This document shows, piece by piece, positions 1 through 7,951 of a stretch of 64,000 bases of DNA (positions are counted from its first letter, which is position 1; each line of letters starts with the position of its first letter). The stretch is from the NCBI RefSeq assembly GCF_900104725.1, contig NZ_LT629758.1:8394001-8458000 (forward strand), written 5' to 3'. Position numbers and translations under genes: made by a program. The notes under the pieces were generated by a model, which was given only the letters and a program-made list of their open reading frames with translations, did no database searches and was not told the DNA's origin. This DNA is from Actinoplanes derwentensis. Lineage in GTDB: Bacteria > Actinomycetota > Actinomycetes > Mycobacteriales > Micromonosporaceae.

Positions 1-199
1 CGTCAAGGGCGCCAAGGGTGAGAGCCTGTCGGCGACGACGGGCTACGTCGGTGACCTGTCGAACGACGGTGTCTCGCTCGCCGAGTTCCACAGCTTCGAC
101 AGCAAGGTCGACGCCGCGCTCAAGACCGAGCTGGAGACCCTCAAAGCCGACGTGATCTCCGGCAAGGTGAAGGTCGAGTCGGCCTCCGCGCCTAAGTGA
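1..199 (+). CDS. BMP-family (PnrA-like) nucleoside-binding lipoprotein, C-terminal end only
   Basis: The frame open from base 2 to a TGA at 197-199 encodes the last 65 residues of a protein cut by the window edge. Residues such as GYVGDLSNDGVSLAEFH and the ending LKADVISGKVKVES match the C-terminus of basic membrane protein (BMP/PnrA) substrate-binding lipoproteins, whose members end with a helix and a short strand of this kind. The family binds nucleosides outside the membrane and delivers them to the ABC transporter encoded next. The call rests partly on that neighbourhood: an ATPase and two permeases of the same transporter type follow on the same strand. The signal peptide and lipobox lie outside the window. 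Confidence 0.72.
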   Translation, partial: VKGAKGESLSATTGYVGDLSNDGVSLAEFHSFDSKVDAALKTELETLKADVISGKVKVESASAPK

Positions 200-316
200 C
201 CCTCGGGTAGGTAACATCTGGCCGCCGCGAGGCCGCGGGTTTCACGACCCGTGGCTGAGCGGCGGCTCGCATTCCACCATCCACCAGGCTCAGTCACTGA
301 ACGTCGGGAGATTCCG

Positions 317-1843
317 CTGAAACTGGAATTGCGCGGCATCACCAAGCGCTTCGGCGACCTGGTGGCCAACGATCACATCGACATCACGGTCGAGCCGGGC
401 GAGGTTCACGCCCTGCTCGGCGAGAACGGCGCCGGTAAGTCGACGCTGATGAACCAGCTCTACGGCCTGCTCCAGCCGGACGAGGGCCAGATCTTCGTCA
501 ACGACGAGCCGGTCGTCTTCAAGAGCCCCCGGGACGCCATCTCGGCCGGCATCGGCATGGTGCATCAGCACTTCATGCTGGTGCCCGTCTTCACCGTGGC
601 GGAGAACATCGCGCTCGGTGCCGAGGAGGTGCGTGGTGGCCCGCTCGGCTGGCTGGACCGCCGCCGGTCGCGCCGCGACGTGATCGACACCTCGAAGAAG
701 TACGGCCTGCCCGTTGACCCGGACGCCCTGATCGAGGACCTGCCGGTCGGCGCCCAGCAGCGCGTCGAGATCGTCAAGGCCCTGACCCGCGAGGTCGACC
801 TGCTGATCCTGGACGAGCCGACCGCGGTCCTGACCCCTCAGGAGACCGAGGAACTGCTCGCCGTCATGCGGTCGCTGACCGAGATGGGCAAGTCGATCGT
901 CTTCATCACCCACAAGCTCAAAGAGGTCAAGGCGATCGCCGACCGGATCACCGTGGTCCGTCGCGGCAAGATCGTCGGTACCGCCAGCCCGGACACCAGC
1001 GAGGACGAGCTGGCCGCCCTGATGGTCGGCCGGGCCGTCAGCCTCGAAGTGCAGAAGGGCCCGGCCGAGCCCGGCGCCGCCGTCCTGAAGATCGACGGCC
1101 TGGTGGTCGACGACGACCGTGGTGTGCGCGCCGTCGACGGCGTCGACCTGGAGGTCCGGGCCGGCGAGGTGCTCGGCATCGCGGGTGTCCAGGGCAACGG
1201 TCAGACCGAGCTGGTCGAGGCCGTGATGGGCCTGCGGACGACCCGGGCCGGCGCGGTCCGCCTGGACGGCGGCGACCTGGTCGGACTGAGCACCAAGAAG
1301 ATCCTCGGATCCGGTGTCGGTTACGTCCCCGAGGACCGCAGCCACGACGGCGTGGTCAAGGAGTTCTCGGTCGCCGAGAACCTGGTCCTCGACATGTACG
1401 ACCGGGCCCCGTTCGGCAATGCGTTCCGCGTCGACGGCGGCAAGGTGGGTGGCAACGCCAAGGAGCGGATCGAGCAGTTCGACATCCGGTGCCAGTCGCC
1501 GGACACCGCGGTCGGCACGCTCTCCGGCGGCAACCAGCAGAAGGTCGTGGTGGCCCGGGAGATGTCCCGTCCGCTGCGCCTGCTCATCGCGTCGCAGCCC
1601 ACCCGCGGGGTGGACGTCGGCTCGATCGAGTTCATCCACAGCCGGATCATTCACGAGCGGGACCAGGGCACCGCGGTGCTCGTGGTCTCCAGCGAGCTGG
1701 ACGAGGTGGTCGGCCTCGCGGACCGGATCGCGGTGATGTACCGCGGCCGGATCCTGGCCATCGTCTCGCCCGACACGCCACGCGAGGAGCTGGGTCTGCT
1801 CATGGCCGGCATCACCAGCTCGACGGCTGAGGGGGAGAAGTGA
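317..1843 (+). CDS. Nucleoside ABC transporter, double ATP-binding subunit
   Basis: Two fused ABC ATPase domains power uptake of nucleosides by the BMP-type importer. The first has Walker A GENGAGKST (about residues 35-43), a Q-loop before HQHFMLV, a degenerate signature VGAQQR and Walker B LLILDEP (about 161-167). The second has a degenerate Walker A (GVQGNGQTE), the YVPEDR motif, signature LSGGNQQ (about 401-407) and an altered Walker B in which ASQPTRGVD replaces the usual Asp-Glu; this asymmetry is normal for the RbsA/YufO-like family. I place the start at a CTG at 317, six bases after GGGAG, because homologues begin KLELRGITKRFG. A GTG at 251 in frame would add 22 residues unlike any ABC domain. 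The last four bases overlap the next gene. Confidence 0.88.
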   Translation: MKLELRGITKRFGDLVANDHIDITVEPGEVHALLGENGAGKSTLMNQLYGLLQPDEGQIFVNDEPVVFKSPRDAISAGIGMVHQHFMLVPVFTVAENIALGAEEVRGGPLGWLDRRRSRRDVIDTSKKYGLPVDPDALIEDLPVGAQQRVEIVKALTREVDLLILDEPTAVLTPQETEELLAVMRSLTEMGKSIVFITHKLKEVKAIADRITVVRRGKIVGTASPDTSEDELAALMVGRAVSLEVQKGPAEPGAAVLKIDGLVVDDDRGVRAVDGVDLEVRAGEVLGIAGVQGNGQTELVEAVMGLRTTRAGAVRLDGGDLVGLSTKKILGSGVGYVPEDRSHDGVVKEFSVAENLVLDMYDRAPFGNAFRVDGGKVGGNAKERIEQFDIRCQSPDTAVGTLSGGNQQKVVVAREMSRPLRLLIASQPTRGVDVGSIEFIHSRIIHERDQGTAVLVVSSELDEVVGLADRIAVMYRGRILAIVSPDTPREELGLLMAGITSSTAEGEK

Positions 1844-3102
1844 CCGCCGAGACCACCACCGAGGCGCCGAGGAAGCCGGAGCCGGCCGGTGACGACTCGT
1901 TCATGAACGTGTTCGTGCGCAATCTCTGGTCGGCGAACAACGTCCTGCTCACGGCGTTGTCGATCCTGCTGGCCGTGCTGATCGGCGCGGTCCTGATCGT
2001 CGTCTCCGACGCCGAGGTGCTGGCCAAGTTCGGCTACTTCACCGCCCGGCCCGGTGACGCGCTGGATGCCAGCTGGGACCTGATCAGTCTGGCCTACGCC
2101 GAGCTGCTGATGGGCGCGTTCGGCGACCCGGCCGTGTTCCAGGCCTGGTTCGCCGGGACGGCCACCTGGCAGCAGGCGTTCACACCGCTCTCCGAGACCC
2201 TGACGTACGCCGCTCCGCTGGTGTTCACCGGTCTCTCGGTGGCGCTGGCCTTCCGCGGCGGCCTGTTCAACATCGGCGCCCAGGGCCAGGCGGTGCTCGG
2301 CTGCATCGTGGCCGGTGTCGCGGGTTTCTCGTTCGGCCTGCCGATTGTGCTCAACCTGGCGGTCGCGCTGGTAGCGGGCGTCGTCGGCGGCGCGTTGTGG
2401 GGCTTCATCCCGGGTCTGCTCAAGGCGCGGACCGGAGCACACGAGGTGATCACCACGATCATGCTCAACTACACCTCGGCGCTCTTCCTGTCCTGGCTGG
2501 TCATCCAGCAGGGCGTCCAGGCACCCGGCCGCACCGACGCGATCAGCAAGTCGGTCGCCGAGTCCGCGCAGCTCCCGTCGCCCGGCGGAGTCCTCCGGGT
2601 GCACCTCGGCATCATCATTGCGGTGTTCGTGACGGCCGGGGTGGCCTGGCTGCTGAAGCGGTCCGCCTTCGGCTTCGAGATCCGCGCGGTGGGCGCCAAC
2701 CCGCACGCGGCGAAGACCGCCGGCATCAGCGTCGCCCGGACGTACGTGCTGCTGATGGCCGTGGCCGGTGGCCTGGCCGGTCTCGGTGGTGCCACTCAGG
2801 TGCTGGGCACCGCCCACTCCCTGACCCCGGCGGTGGCCGGCAACATCGGCTTCGACGGCCTGCTGGTCGCCCTGCTGGGCCGCAACCGGCCGTGGGGCAC
2901 CTTCTTCGCCGCGCTGCTGTTCGGCGCGCTGCGGGCCGGTGGCAACCGGGTCCAGTCGTTCGCCGGCATCTCGCTGGAGCTGGTCACCGTGCTCCAGGCG
3001 CTCATCGTCATCTTCATCGCCGCCCCCGCACTGGTGAAGGCGATCTTCCGACTGCGTGCCGCCCGGTCCACCGGTCTCGGCGCCTCTCTGGCGAAGGGCT
3101 GA
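1840..3102 (+). CDS. Nucleoside ABC transporter permease (first)
   Basis: A 420-residue integral membrane protein of the branched-chain/BMP-type permease family (BPD_transp_2). A soluble N-terminus of about 30 residues precedes a first membrane helix (about 31-52); the rest contains the conserved core with FRGGLFNIGAQGQ, a coupling-helix region around GAHEVITTIMLN, and AVGANPHAAKTAGI, all typical of YufP/NupP-like permeases. The GTG start overlaps the ATPase stop (GTGA), indicating translational coupling, and the next permease follows after four bases. The two permeases probably form a heterodimeric channel for nucleosides. Substrate is inferred from family and from the nucleoside-catabolic genes downstream. 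Confidence 0.87.
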   Translation: MTAETTTEAPRKPEPAGDDSFMNVFVRNLWSANNVLLTALSILLAVLIGAVLIVVSDAEVLAKFGYFTARPGDALDASWDLISLAYAELLMGAFGDPAVFQAWFAGTATWQQAFTPLSETLTYAAPLVFTGLSVALAFRGGLFNIGAQGQAVLGCIVAGVAGFSFGLPIVLNLAVALVAGVVGGALWGFIPGLLKARTGAHEVITTIMLNYTSALFLSWLVIQQGVQAPGRTDAISKSVAESAQLPSPGGVLRVHLGIIIAVFVTAGVAWLLKRSAFGFEIRAVGANPHAAKTAGISVARTYVLLMAVAGGLAGLGGATQVLGTAHSLTPAVAGNIGFDGLLVALLGRNRPWGTFFAALLFGALRAGGNRVQSFAGISLELVTVLQALIVIFIAAPALVKAIFRLRAARSTGLGASLAKG

Positions 3103-3106
3103 GGAC

Positions 3107-4375
3107 ATGTCGACCGCGACTGTGGAGGACCTGACCGAGGTCGCCGCGCCGGAGCCGTTCTGGTCCCGGCCGCGCCGGCTCGGCACGGCCCTGATCCTGC
3201 TCGGTGTGGTGGCCGCCGGCGTGTTCGGCGCGCTGGCGCCGAGCGAGGACGCCCGGTTCACCCTGAGTGAGAACTCCGAGGGCGCCGCGCTCGCCATCAA
3301 CGGACAGTTCGGGGCGGTGCTCTTCGGGGTGCTGACCTTCATCGCCGGTGCGGTGATGGTCGGCGGGCTGCTCAAGCGCCGCTCCAACCTGCTGCTGGTG
3401 CTCGGCATCCTGACCTTCGTGGTGTCGTTCCTGTGCTGGCAGGTGGCGGGCCACTTCATGCCGCTGGTGGACACCACCGAGGGCACGCTCCAGCTGGCGC
3501 TCCCGCTGATCCTCGGCGCGCTGGCCGGGGTCCTCGGCGAGCGGTCCGGTGTGGTGAACGTGGCGATCGAGGGCCAGTTCCTGATGGGAGCCTTCGCCGG
3601 TGCCCTGGTCGGCACGATGGCCACCAGCGTCTGGGCCGGGCTGATCAGCGCGGCCGTCGGCGGTGTGCTGATCGCCGGCATCCTGGCCGTGCTGTCGATC
3701 CGCTACCTGGTCGACCAGACGGTGGTCGGCATGGTGCTGAACCTGTTCGCGCTCGGCATCACCGGCTTCCTCTACGAGCGGCTGATGCAGCCCGACTCGC
3801 AGTCCTACAACCAGCCGCCGCAGCTGCCCGAGTGGCGGATCCCGGCGCTGGCCGACATCCCGGTCGTCGGCCCGGTGCTCTTCGAGGCGAATCTGCTGGT
3901 CTGGCTCGCGATCGGCTTGGTGCTGGCGATCCACTTCGGGTTGACCCGGACCAGGTGGGGCCTGCGGACCCGCGCGGTCGGCGAGCACCCGACCGCGGCC
4001 GACACGGTGGGCATCCGGGTGCGGGGCCTGCGCTACCTGAACGTGCTGCTCGGCGGGGTGGTGGCCGGTATCGGCGGGGCCTACTTCACGCTGGTGGCGA
4101 CCGGCAGCTTCACCAAGAACATGACCGCGGGCGCCGGGTTCATCGCTCTGGCCGCGCTGATCTTCGGCCGGTTCACCCCGTTCGGGGCGTTCGGGGCGGC
4201 GCTGTTCTTCGGGTTCGCCCAGAAGCTGGCGTTCTTCCTGAGCGCGATCGAGAGCCCGCTGCCCAGCCAGTTCCTCAACATGCTGCCCTATCTGGCGACC
4301 CTGGTCGCGGTGGCCGGGCTGGTCGGCCGGGTGCGTGGCCCGGCGGCCTCGGGTCAGCCGTACATCAAGTCCTGA
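3107..4375 (+). CDS. Nucleoside ABC transporter permease (second)
   Basis: A 422-residue membrane protein homologous to the preceding permease, with the family motifs ERSGVVNVAIEGQFLMGAFAG and RAVGEHPTAADTVGI. Several N-terminal helices (about 30-125) precede the conserved core. It would pair with the first permease in a BMP-type nucleoside importer. I use the ATG at 3107, just past the previous stop; the frame stays open upstream to 3056 but that part lies inside the previous gene. A 20-bp perfect inverted repeat begins four bases after the stop and may attenuate transcription into the cytidine deaminase gene or stabilise the transporter mRNA. Confidence 0.87.
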   Translation: MSTATVEDLTEVAAPEPFWSRPRRLGTALILLGVVAAGVFGALAPSEDARFTLSENSEGAALAINGQFGAVLFGVLTFIAGAVMVGGLLKRRSNLLLVLGILTFVVSFLCWQVAGHFMPLVDTTEGTLQLALPLILGALAGVLGERSGVVNVAIEGQFLMGAFAGALVGTMATSVWAGLISAAVGGVLIAGILAVLSIRYLVDQTVVGMVLNLFALGITGFLYERLMQPDSQSYNQPPQLPEWRIPALADIPVVGPVLFEANLLVWLAIGLVLAIHFGLTRTRWGLRTRAVGEHPTAADTVGIRVRGLRYLNVLLGGVVAGIGGAYFTLVATGSFTKNMTAGAGFIALAALIFGRFTPFGAFGAALFFGFAQKLAFFLSAIESPLPSQFLNMLPYLATLVAVAGLVGRVRGPAASGQPYIKS

Positions 4376-4379
4376 ACCG

Positions 4380-4422
4380 GTGTGGTGAGTTCGGGTGCGG
4401 ATCGCACCCGAACTCACCACAC
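4380..4422. repeat. 43-nt perfect palindrome, REP-like unit 0
   Basis: Two 20-nt arms (4380-4399 and 4403-4422) are exact reverse complements around a 3-nt loop. The outer eight bases GTGTGGTG/CACCACAC and the apical GGTGCG/CGCACC are shared with three units at 22328, 22389 and 22470, while the six bases between them differ but remain paired (AGTTCG with CGAACT here). It lies between the permease stop and the cytidine deaminase start. No U-run follows, so it is not a standard intrinsic terminator. Confidence 0.85.
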
Positions 4423-4438
4423 TGAAAGAATCGGCGGC

Positions 4439-5155
4439 ATGGAGATCGACTGGGCGGCGTTGCGGGCTGCCGCCATCGAAACGATGCGGCGGGCGTACAC
4501 GCCGATATCCGACTTTCCGGTCGGGGTGGCCGGGCTGGTCGACGACGGCCGGATGATCGTCGGCTGCAACGTGGAGAACGCCTCCATCGGGATGACCCTG
4601 TGCGCCGAGTGCGGCCTGGTCAGCTCGCTGCACGCGACCGGCGGCGGCCGACTGGTGGCGATCTCCTGCGTGGACGCCACCGGGGCTCCGCTGATGCCGT
4701 GCGGCCGCTGCCGTCAGCTGCTCTGGGAGCACGGTGGCCCGGACCTGCTGGTCGAAGCGTTGCCTCGGCCGCTGCGGATGACCGAGTTGCTGCCGCACGC
4801 GTTCGGCTACGAGGACATGGAACGGGTCACCGGCCCGGTCGGTGCCGCCGACGTACCGCCCGAACTGGCCAAGTGGCGTGGCCGGGGGACGATCTTCGTC
4901 CACCCCGACATCGCCGGCGGGGAGACCATCTGGACCGGCTACTGGGAGCGGTCCTCGGGCAAGCCCGGCTCAGCCGAGGAGAAGGGGATCCTGGAAGAGG
5001 GACCGAACCTGCCCACCACGGCCGCCGCGGTGGCCTGGGGACTGGTCCGGACGCCGCGGATCGTGGTGGTGGACGTCGAGGGCAACCTGTCCTGGGCGGG
5101 CGAGGGTGAAGCCCCCGAGGGCATCCCGCAGCGTTGGGAAGAAGGAAAATCGTGA
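4439..5155 (+). CDS. cdd: Cytidine deaminase with a C-terminal extension
   Basis: Converts cytidine and deoxycytidine to uridine and deoxyuridine in pyrimidine salvage. Residues 1-125 form the normal homotetrameric-type enzyme: NVENAS at 44-49, the zinc ligand and proton-shuttling Glu in CAEC (Cys55, Glu57), and PCGRC (Cys88 and Cys91 as zinc ligands). Family members are usually about 130 residues; this one has 238. The additional 110 residues contain TIFVHPDIAG and WTGYWE and match no domain I recognise. The ATG at 4439 is used because the protein starts at the expected place before the first helix. Its stop overlaps the GTG of the thymidine phosphorylase gene, so both are probably co-translated. 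Confidence 0.85.
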   Translation: MEIDWAALRAAAIETMRRAYTPISDFPVGVAGLVDDGRMIVGCNVENASIGMTLCAECGLVSSLHATGGGRLVAISCVDATGAPLMPCGRCRQLLWEHGGPDLLVEALPRPLRMTELLPHAFGYEDMERVTGPVGAADVPPELAKWRGRGTIFVHPDIAGGETIWTGYWERSSGKPGSAEEKGILEEGPNLPTTAAAVAWGLVRTPRIVVVDVEGNLSWAGEGEAPEGIPQRWEEGKS

Positions 5156-6429
5156 GTGCTTTCGCCGCCGTGGACGTGATCCGCGCCAAACGCGACGGGC
5201 ATGTCCTGTCCGACGCCCAGATCGACTGGGTGGTCGACGCATACACCAAGGGTGTCGTCGCCGACGAGCAGATGTCGGCGCTGGCCATGGCGATCCTGCT
5301 GCGCGGCATGACGCCCGCCGAGATCGCCCGCTGGACGGCCGCGATGATCGCCAGCGGCGAGCGGCTGGACCTCTCCTCGGTGTCCCGGCCGACCGCCGAC
5401 AAGCACTCCACCGGCGGTGTCGGCGACAAGATCACCCTGCCGCTGACCCCGCTGGTCGCCGCGTGCGGGGTGGCCGTGCCGCAGCTCTCCGGCCGCGGCC
5501 TGGGCCACACCGGCGGCACCCTGGACAAGCTGGAGTCGATCGCGGGCTGGCAGGCGCAGATCTCCAACGACCAGTTCAAGCGCCAGCTCCAGGAGATCGG
5601 CGCGGTCATCTGCGCGGCGGGCGAGGGCCTGGCCCCGGCCGACCGCAAGCTTTACGCACTGCGCGACGTCACCGGTACGGTCGAGGCGATCCCGCTGATC
5701 GCCAGCTCGATCATGAGCAAGAAGATCGCCGAGGGCACCGGAGCTCTGGTGCTGGACGTGAAGGTCGGCACCGGCGCGTTCATGAAGGACCTCGCCACCG
5801 CGCAGGAATTGGCCCGGACCATGGTCCAGCTGGGTAAGGACAGCGGGGTCACCACGGTCGCGCTGCTGACCGACATGAGTACCCCGCTCGGTCTCGCGGT
5901 CGGCAACGCCAACGAGGTGGCCGAGTCGGTGGAGGTCCTGGCCGGCGGCGGACCGTCCGATGTGGTGGAACTCACGCTGGCTCTGGCCCGCGAGATGCTG
6001 GCCGCTGCCGGAGTGGACGCCGACCCGGAGAAAGTGCTGGCCAGCGGCCAGGCGATGGACTCCTGGCGGGCCATGATCCAGGCCCAGGGCGGCGACCCGG
6101 ACGCGCCGCTGCCGACCGCCACGCACACCGAGGTCCTCCGGGCCACCGAGGACGGCGTGGTGACCTCGGTCGACGCGTACGGCATCGGGATCGCCGCCTG
6201 GCGCCTCGGCGCCGGTCGCGCCCGCAAGGAGGACCCGGTCAGCTTCGGCGCCGGAGTGCAGCTCAAAGTCCGCCCCGGCGACCGGGTCAAGGCCGGTGAC
6301 GTGCTGCTCGAACTGCGCGCCGACGATGAGTCCCGGATCCCGGTGGCCCGGGCCGACGCGGCCGGGGCGATCGTCCTCGGAGCGACGGCGACCACCCCTG
6401 TCCCGCTCCTGCTCGACCGCATAGCCTGA
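5152..6429 (+). CDS. deoA: Thymidine phosphorylase
   Basis: Phosphorolyses thymidine or deoxyuridine to the free base and deoxyribose 1-phosphate. The 425-residue protein has the family layout: an N-terminal helical domain starting near VDVIRAKRDG, the phosphate-binding KHSTGGVGDKIT, the signature region SGRGLGHTGGTLDKLES, and a C-terminal barrel-sandwich domain with KVRPGDRVKAGDVLLEL. Length is normal. The start is GTG 5152, preceded by GAAGGA at 5141 and overlapping the upstream stop (GTGA). Transporter, deaminase and phosphorylase thus form an import-and-cleave operon. In Mycobacterium tuberculosis deoA also sits beside cdd and add. Confidence 0.95.
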   Translation: MSAFAAVDVIRAKRDGHVLSDAQIDWVVDAYTKGVVADEQMSALAMAILLRGMTPAEIARWTAAMIASGERLDLSSVSRPTADKHSTGGVGDKITLPLTPLVAACGVAVPQLSGRGLGHTGGTLDKLESIAGWQAQISNDQFKRQLQEIGAVICAAGEGLAPADRKLYALRDVTGTVEAIPLIASSIMSKKIAEGTGALVLDVKVGTGAFMKDLATAQELARTMVQLGKDSGVTTVALLTDMSTPLGLAVGNANEVAESVEVLAGGGPSDVVELTLALAREMLAAAGVDADPEKVLASGQAMDSWRAMIQAQGGDPDAPLPTATHTEVLRATEDGVVTSVDAYGIGIAAWRLGAGRARKEDPVSFGAGVQLKVRPGDRVKAGDVLLELRADDESRIPVARADAAGAIVLGATATTPVPLLLDRIA

Positions 6430-6435
6430 ACCGCC

Positions 6436-7116
6436 ATGATTAAGGCCGCCCCCGATCCCCGCGCGGTCCGCGAGGCAAGTCTCGACGAACTGGCCCGGCT
6501 CGGCCTGCCCCTGCCCCCACTGGCGTTCCCGCTGGTCTGGGAGCAGGGCGACACGGTCGAGCTGCGCCCGGTCGCCGAGCTGGAAGCCCGGGCCGCAGTG
6601 CTGCACGTCGTCGTCGCCAGGTGTTTCGGCATGCCCACCGAGGCGGCGATGAGCTGGCTGCTCGGCTCCCACCTGGTCGAACTGGTCACCCCACCGGAGT
6701 GGCAGTTCGTGATCGGCGCGAAAGGCGACCACCGCTCCTTCGTGCTGCACCACGACGCCGTCTTCGCGCTGGCCTGGCTGCTCGGCCTGAGCCGGCACCT
6801 GGACCCGACGGTCCCGCCGGACGACCGGATGATGAGCCAGATGCCGGACCTGCCCGCCGGGGAGAGTTTCACCAGCTGGCGGTCCCGGTCCCTGATGGCG
6901 ATCCGGGATCCGGCCGAGGCGGCGGTGCTGCTCGATCTCTACTACTGCCTGGACTGGGCCTTCCAGGAGGCCGAGCAGAACGGGCGGTCATTGCCCGGCG
7001 AGGTGGACGCCAACGCGATCGGGCAGCGCCGGTGGGCTCTGGAGTGGGCGGTCATCTTCTCCGGGCCGTACCACGACGCGCCTCCGGAATGGGAAGAGGT
7101 CGACCTCTCCGTCTGA
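6436..7116 (+). CDS. DUF4272 domain-containing protein
   Basis: A 226-residue cytosolic protein of unknown function. The C-terminal half, including LLDLYYCLDWAFQEAEQNG and the Arg-Trp-Ala-Leu-Glu-Trp segment, fits my memory of DUF4272; the N-terminal half resembles the region preceding that domain in other actinobacterial members (REASLDELARLGLPLPP). There is no signal peptide or membrane segment. It starts six bases after the thymidine phosphorylase stop and is probably the last gene of the nucleoside operon, though nothing in it points to nucleotide chemistry. The assignment is by recall of family motifs only. Confidence 0.72.
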   Translation: MIKAAPDPRAVREASLDELARLGLPLPPLAFPLVWEQGDTVELRPVAELEARAAVLHVVVARCFGMPTEAAMSWLLGSHLVELVTPPEWQFVIGAKGDHRSFVLHHDAVFALAWLLGLSRHLDPTVPPDDRMMSQMPDLPAGESFTSWRSRSLMAIRDPAEAAVLLDLYYCLDWAFQEAEQNGRSLPGEVDANAIGQRRWALEWAVIFSGPYHDAPPEWEEVDLSV

Positions 7117-7124
7117 ACCGCCCG

Positions 7125-7925
7125 TCAGCGGCGCTGATAGGCCGTCACGTCCACCGCGGCGGTCACCGCGACATCCACTGTGGGCAGAGCCTCCGGTGCC
7201 ACGTGGCGGGCGCTGGGGGTCATTCCGATCAGGGTGCGCGCCTCGGCCGCGGTCAGCTTCAGCTCCCGGCGGTGCCGGGTAGTGCCGACCGGGGTGAAGT
7301 GCGCACCGAGGCTGCCGCTGACCCGGGCCGCCTTCTCCGGGTCGACCTGGATCATCCCGTGCGCGGTGACCAGCTCGGACAGGTGATCGGCGGACGGCGT
7401 GACCACCAGCAGCACGCCGTCCGGCCGCAGGATCCGGTGGAACTCCGGCCCGTTGCGGGGCGCGAAGACGTTAAGGATCACCGAGGCCGTGGTGTCCGCG
7501 ACCGGAAGTGGACGCCACAGGTCGGCCAGTGCCGCCGCGGCCCGGGGATGCGCGCGGGCGGCCCGCCGCAGAGCCGGCTTGGAGACGTCGAGTCCGAGAC
7601 CGATCGCCTCCGGAGAGCCGTCCAGGAACCGGGCCAGATAGTCACCGGTCCCGGTTCCGGCATCCAGGACCAGGCCGTTCGTACGATGTTCGGCAAGTGC
7701 CGCGGCGATGAAGCCGTAGTGTCCCGCGGCCAGGAAACCGGCCCGGTCGGCGACCATTTCGGCACTGTCCCCGAGGTGCGGCAGCCGCCCGCCGCTGAGA
7801 TCGGCGTAGCCCTGTCTCGCCATGTCGAAGCTGTGCCGGGCCGGGCAACGCAGTGTCCGGTCCTGCCTGGTCAATGCGCCGTGGCACACCGGGCACCGCA
7901 GAAACGGAATTGCACCGTCGATCAT
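7125..7925 (-). CDS. RlmA-like 23S rRNA (guanine-N1) methyltransferase
   Basis: A 266-residue SAM-dependent methyltransferase of the RlmA/TlrB family, which methylates N1 of guanine in helix 35 of 23S rRNA (G745 or G748); some members give macrolide resistance. The N-terminus carries the expected zinc finger: CPVC (residues 11-14) and a later Cys/His pair in LRCPARHSF. It is followed by SAM motif I (VLDAGTGTGDYLARFL), the Asp of motif II (GLGLDVSK), and VILNVFAPRNGPEFHRIL for motif IV. Length is typical. It is convergent with the nucleoside operon and divergent from adenosine deaminase, with about 26 bp between the two starts. Resistance versus housekeeping role cannot be told from sequence. 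Confidence 0.85.
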   Translation of the reverse strand: MIDGAIPFLRCPVCHGALTRQDRTLRCPARHSFDMARQGYADLSGGRLPHLGDSAEMVADRAGFLAAGHYGFIAAALAEHRTNGLVLDAGTGTGDYLARFLDGSPEAIGLGLDVSKPALRRAARAHPRAAAALADLWRPLPVADTTASVILNVFAPRNGPEFHRILRPDGVLLVVTPSADHLSELVTAHGMIQVDPEKAARVSGSLGAHFTPVGTTRHRRELKLTAAEARTLIGMTPSARHVAPEALPTVDVAVTAAVDVTAYQRR

Positions 7926-7951
7926 CCAGCGCTTCCCTCTAGGCTCTTCTG

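Noticed and set aside
290..1654. Long open frame on the minus strand opposite the ABC ATPase
   Set aside because: Pure shadow of the GC-rich coding frame; no family resemblance, and the plus-strand protein is certain.
1651..3681. 676-codon minus-strand frame across the permease genes
   Set aside because: Low-complexity, no start signal, spans two real plus-strand genes.
4939..6798. 619-codon minus-strand frame opposite thymidine phosphorylase
   Set aside because: Shadow frame of deoA; composition and lack of motifs argue against it.
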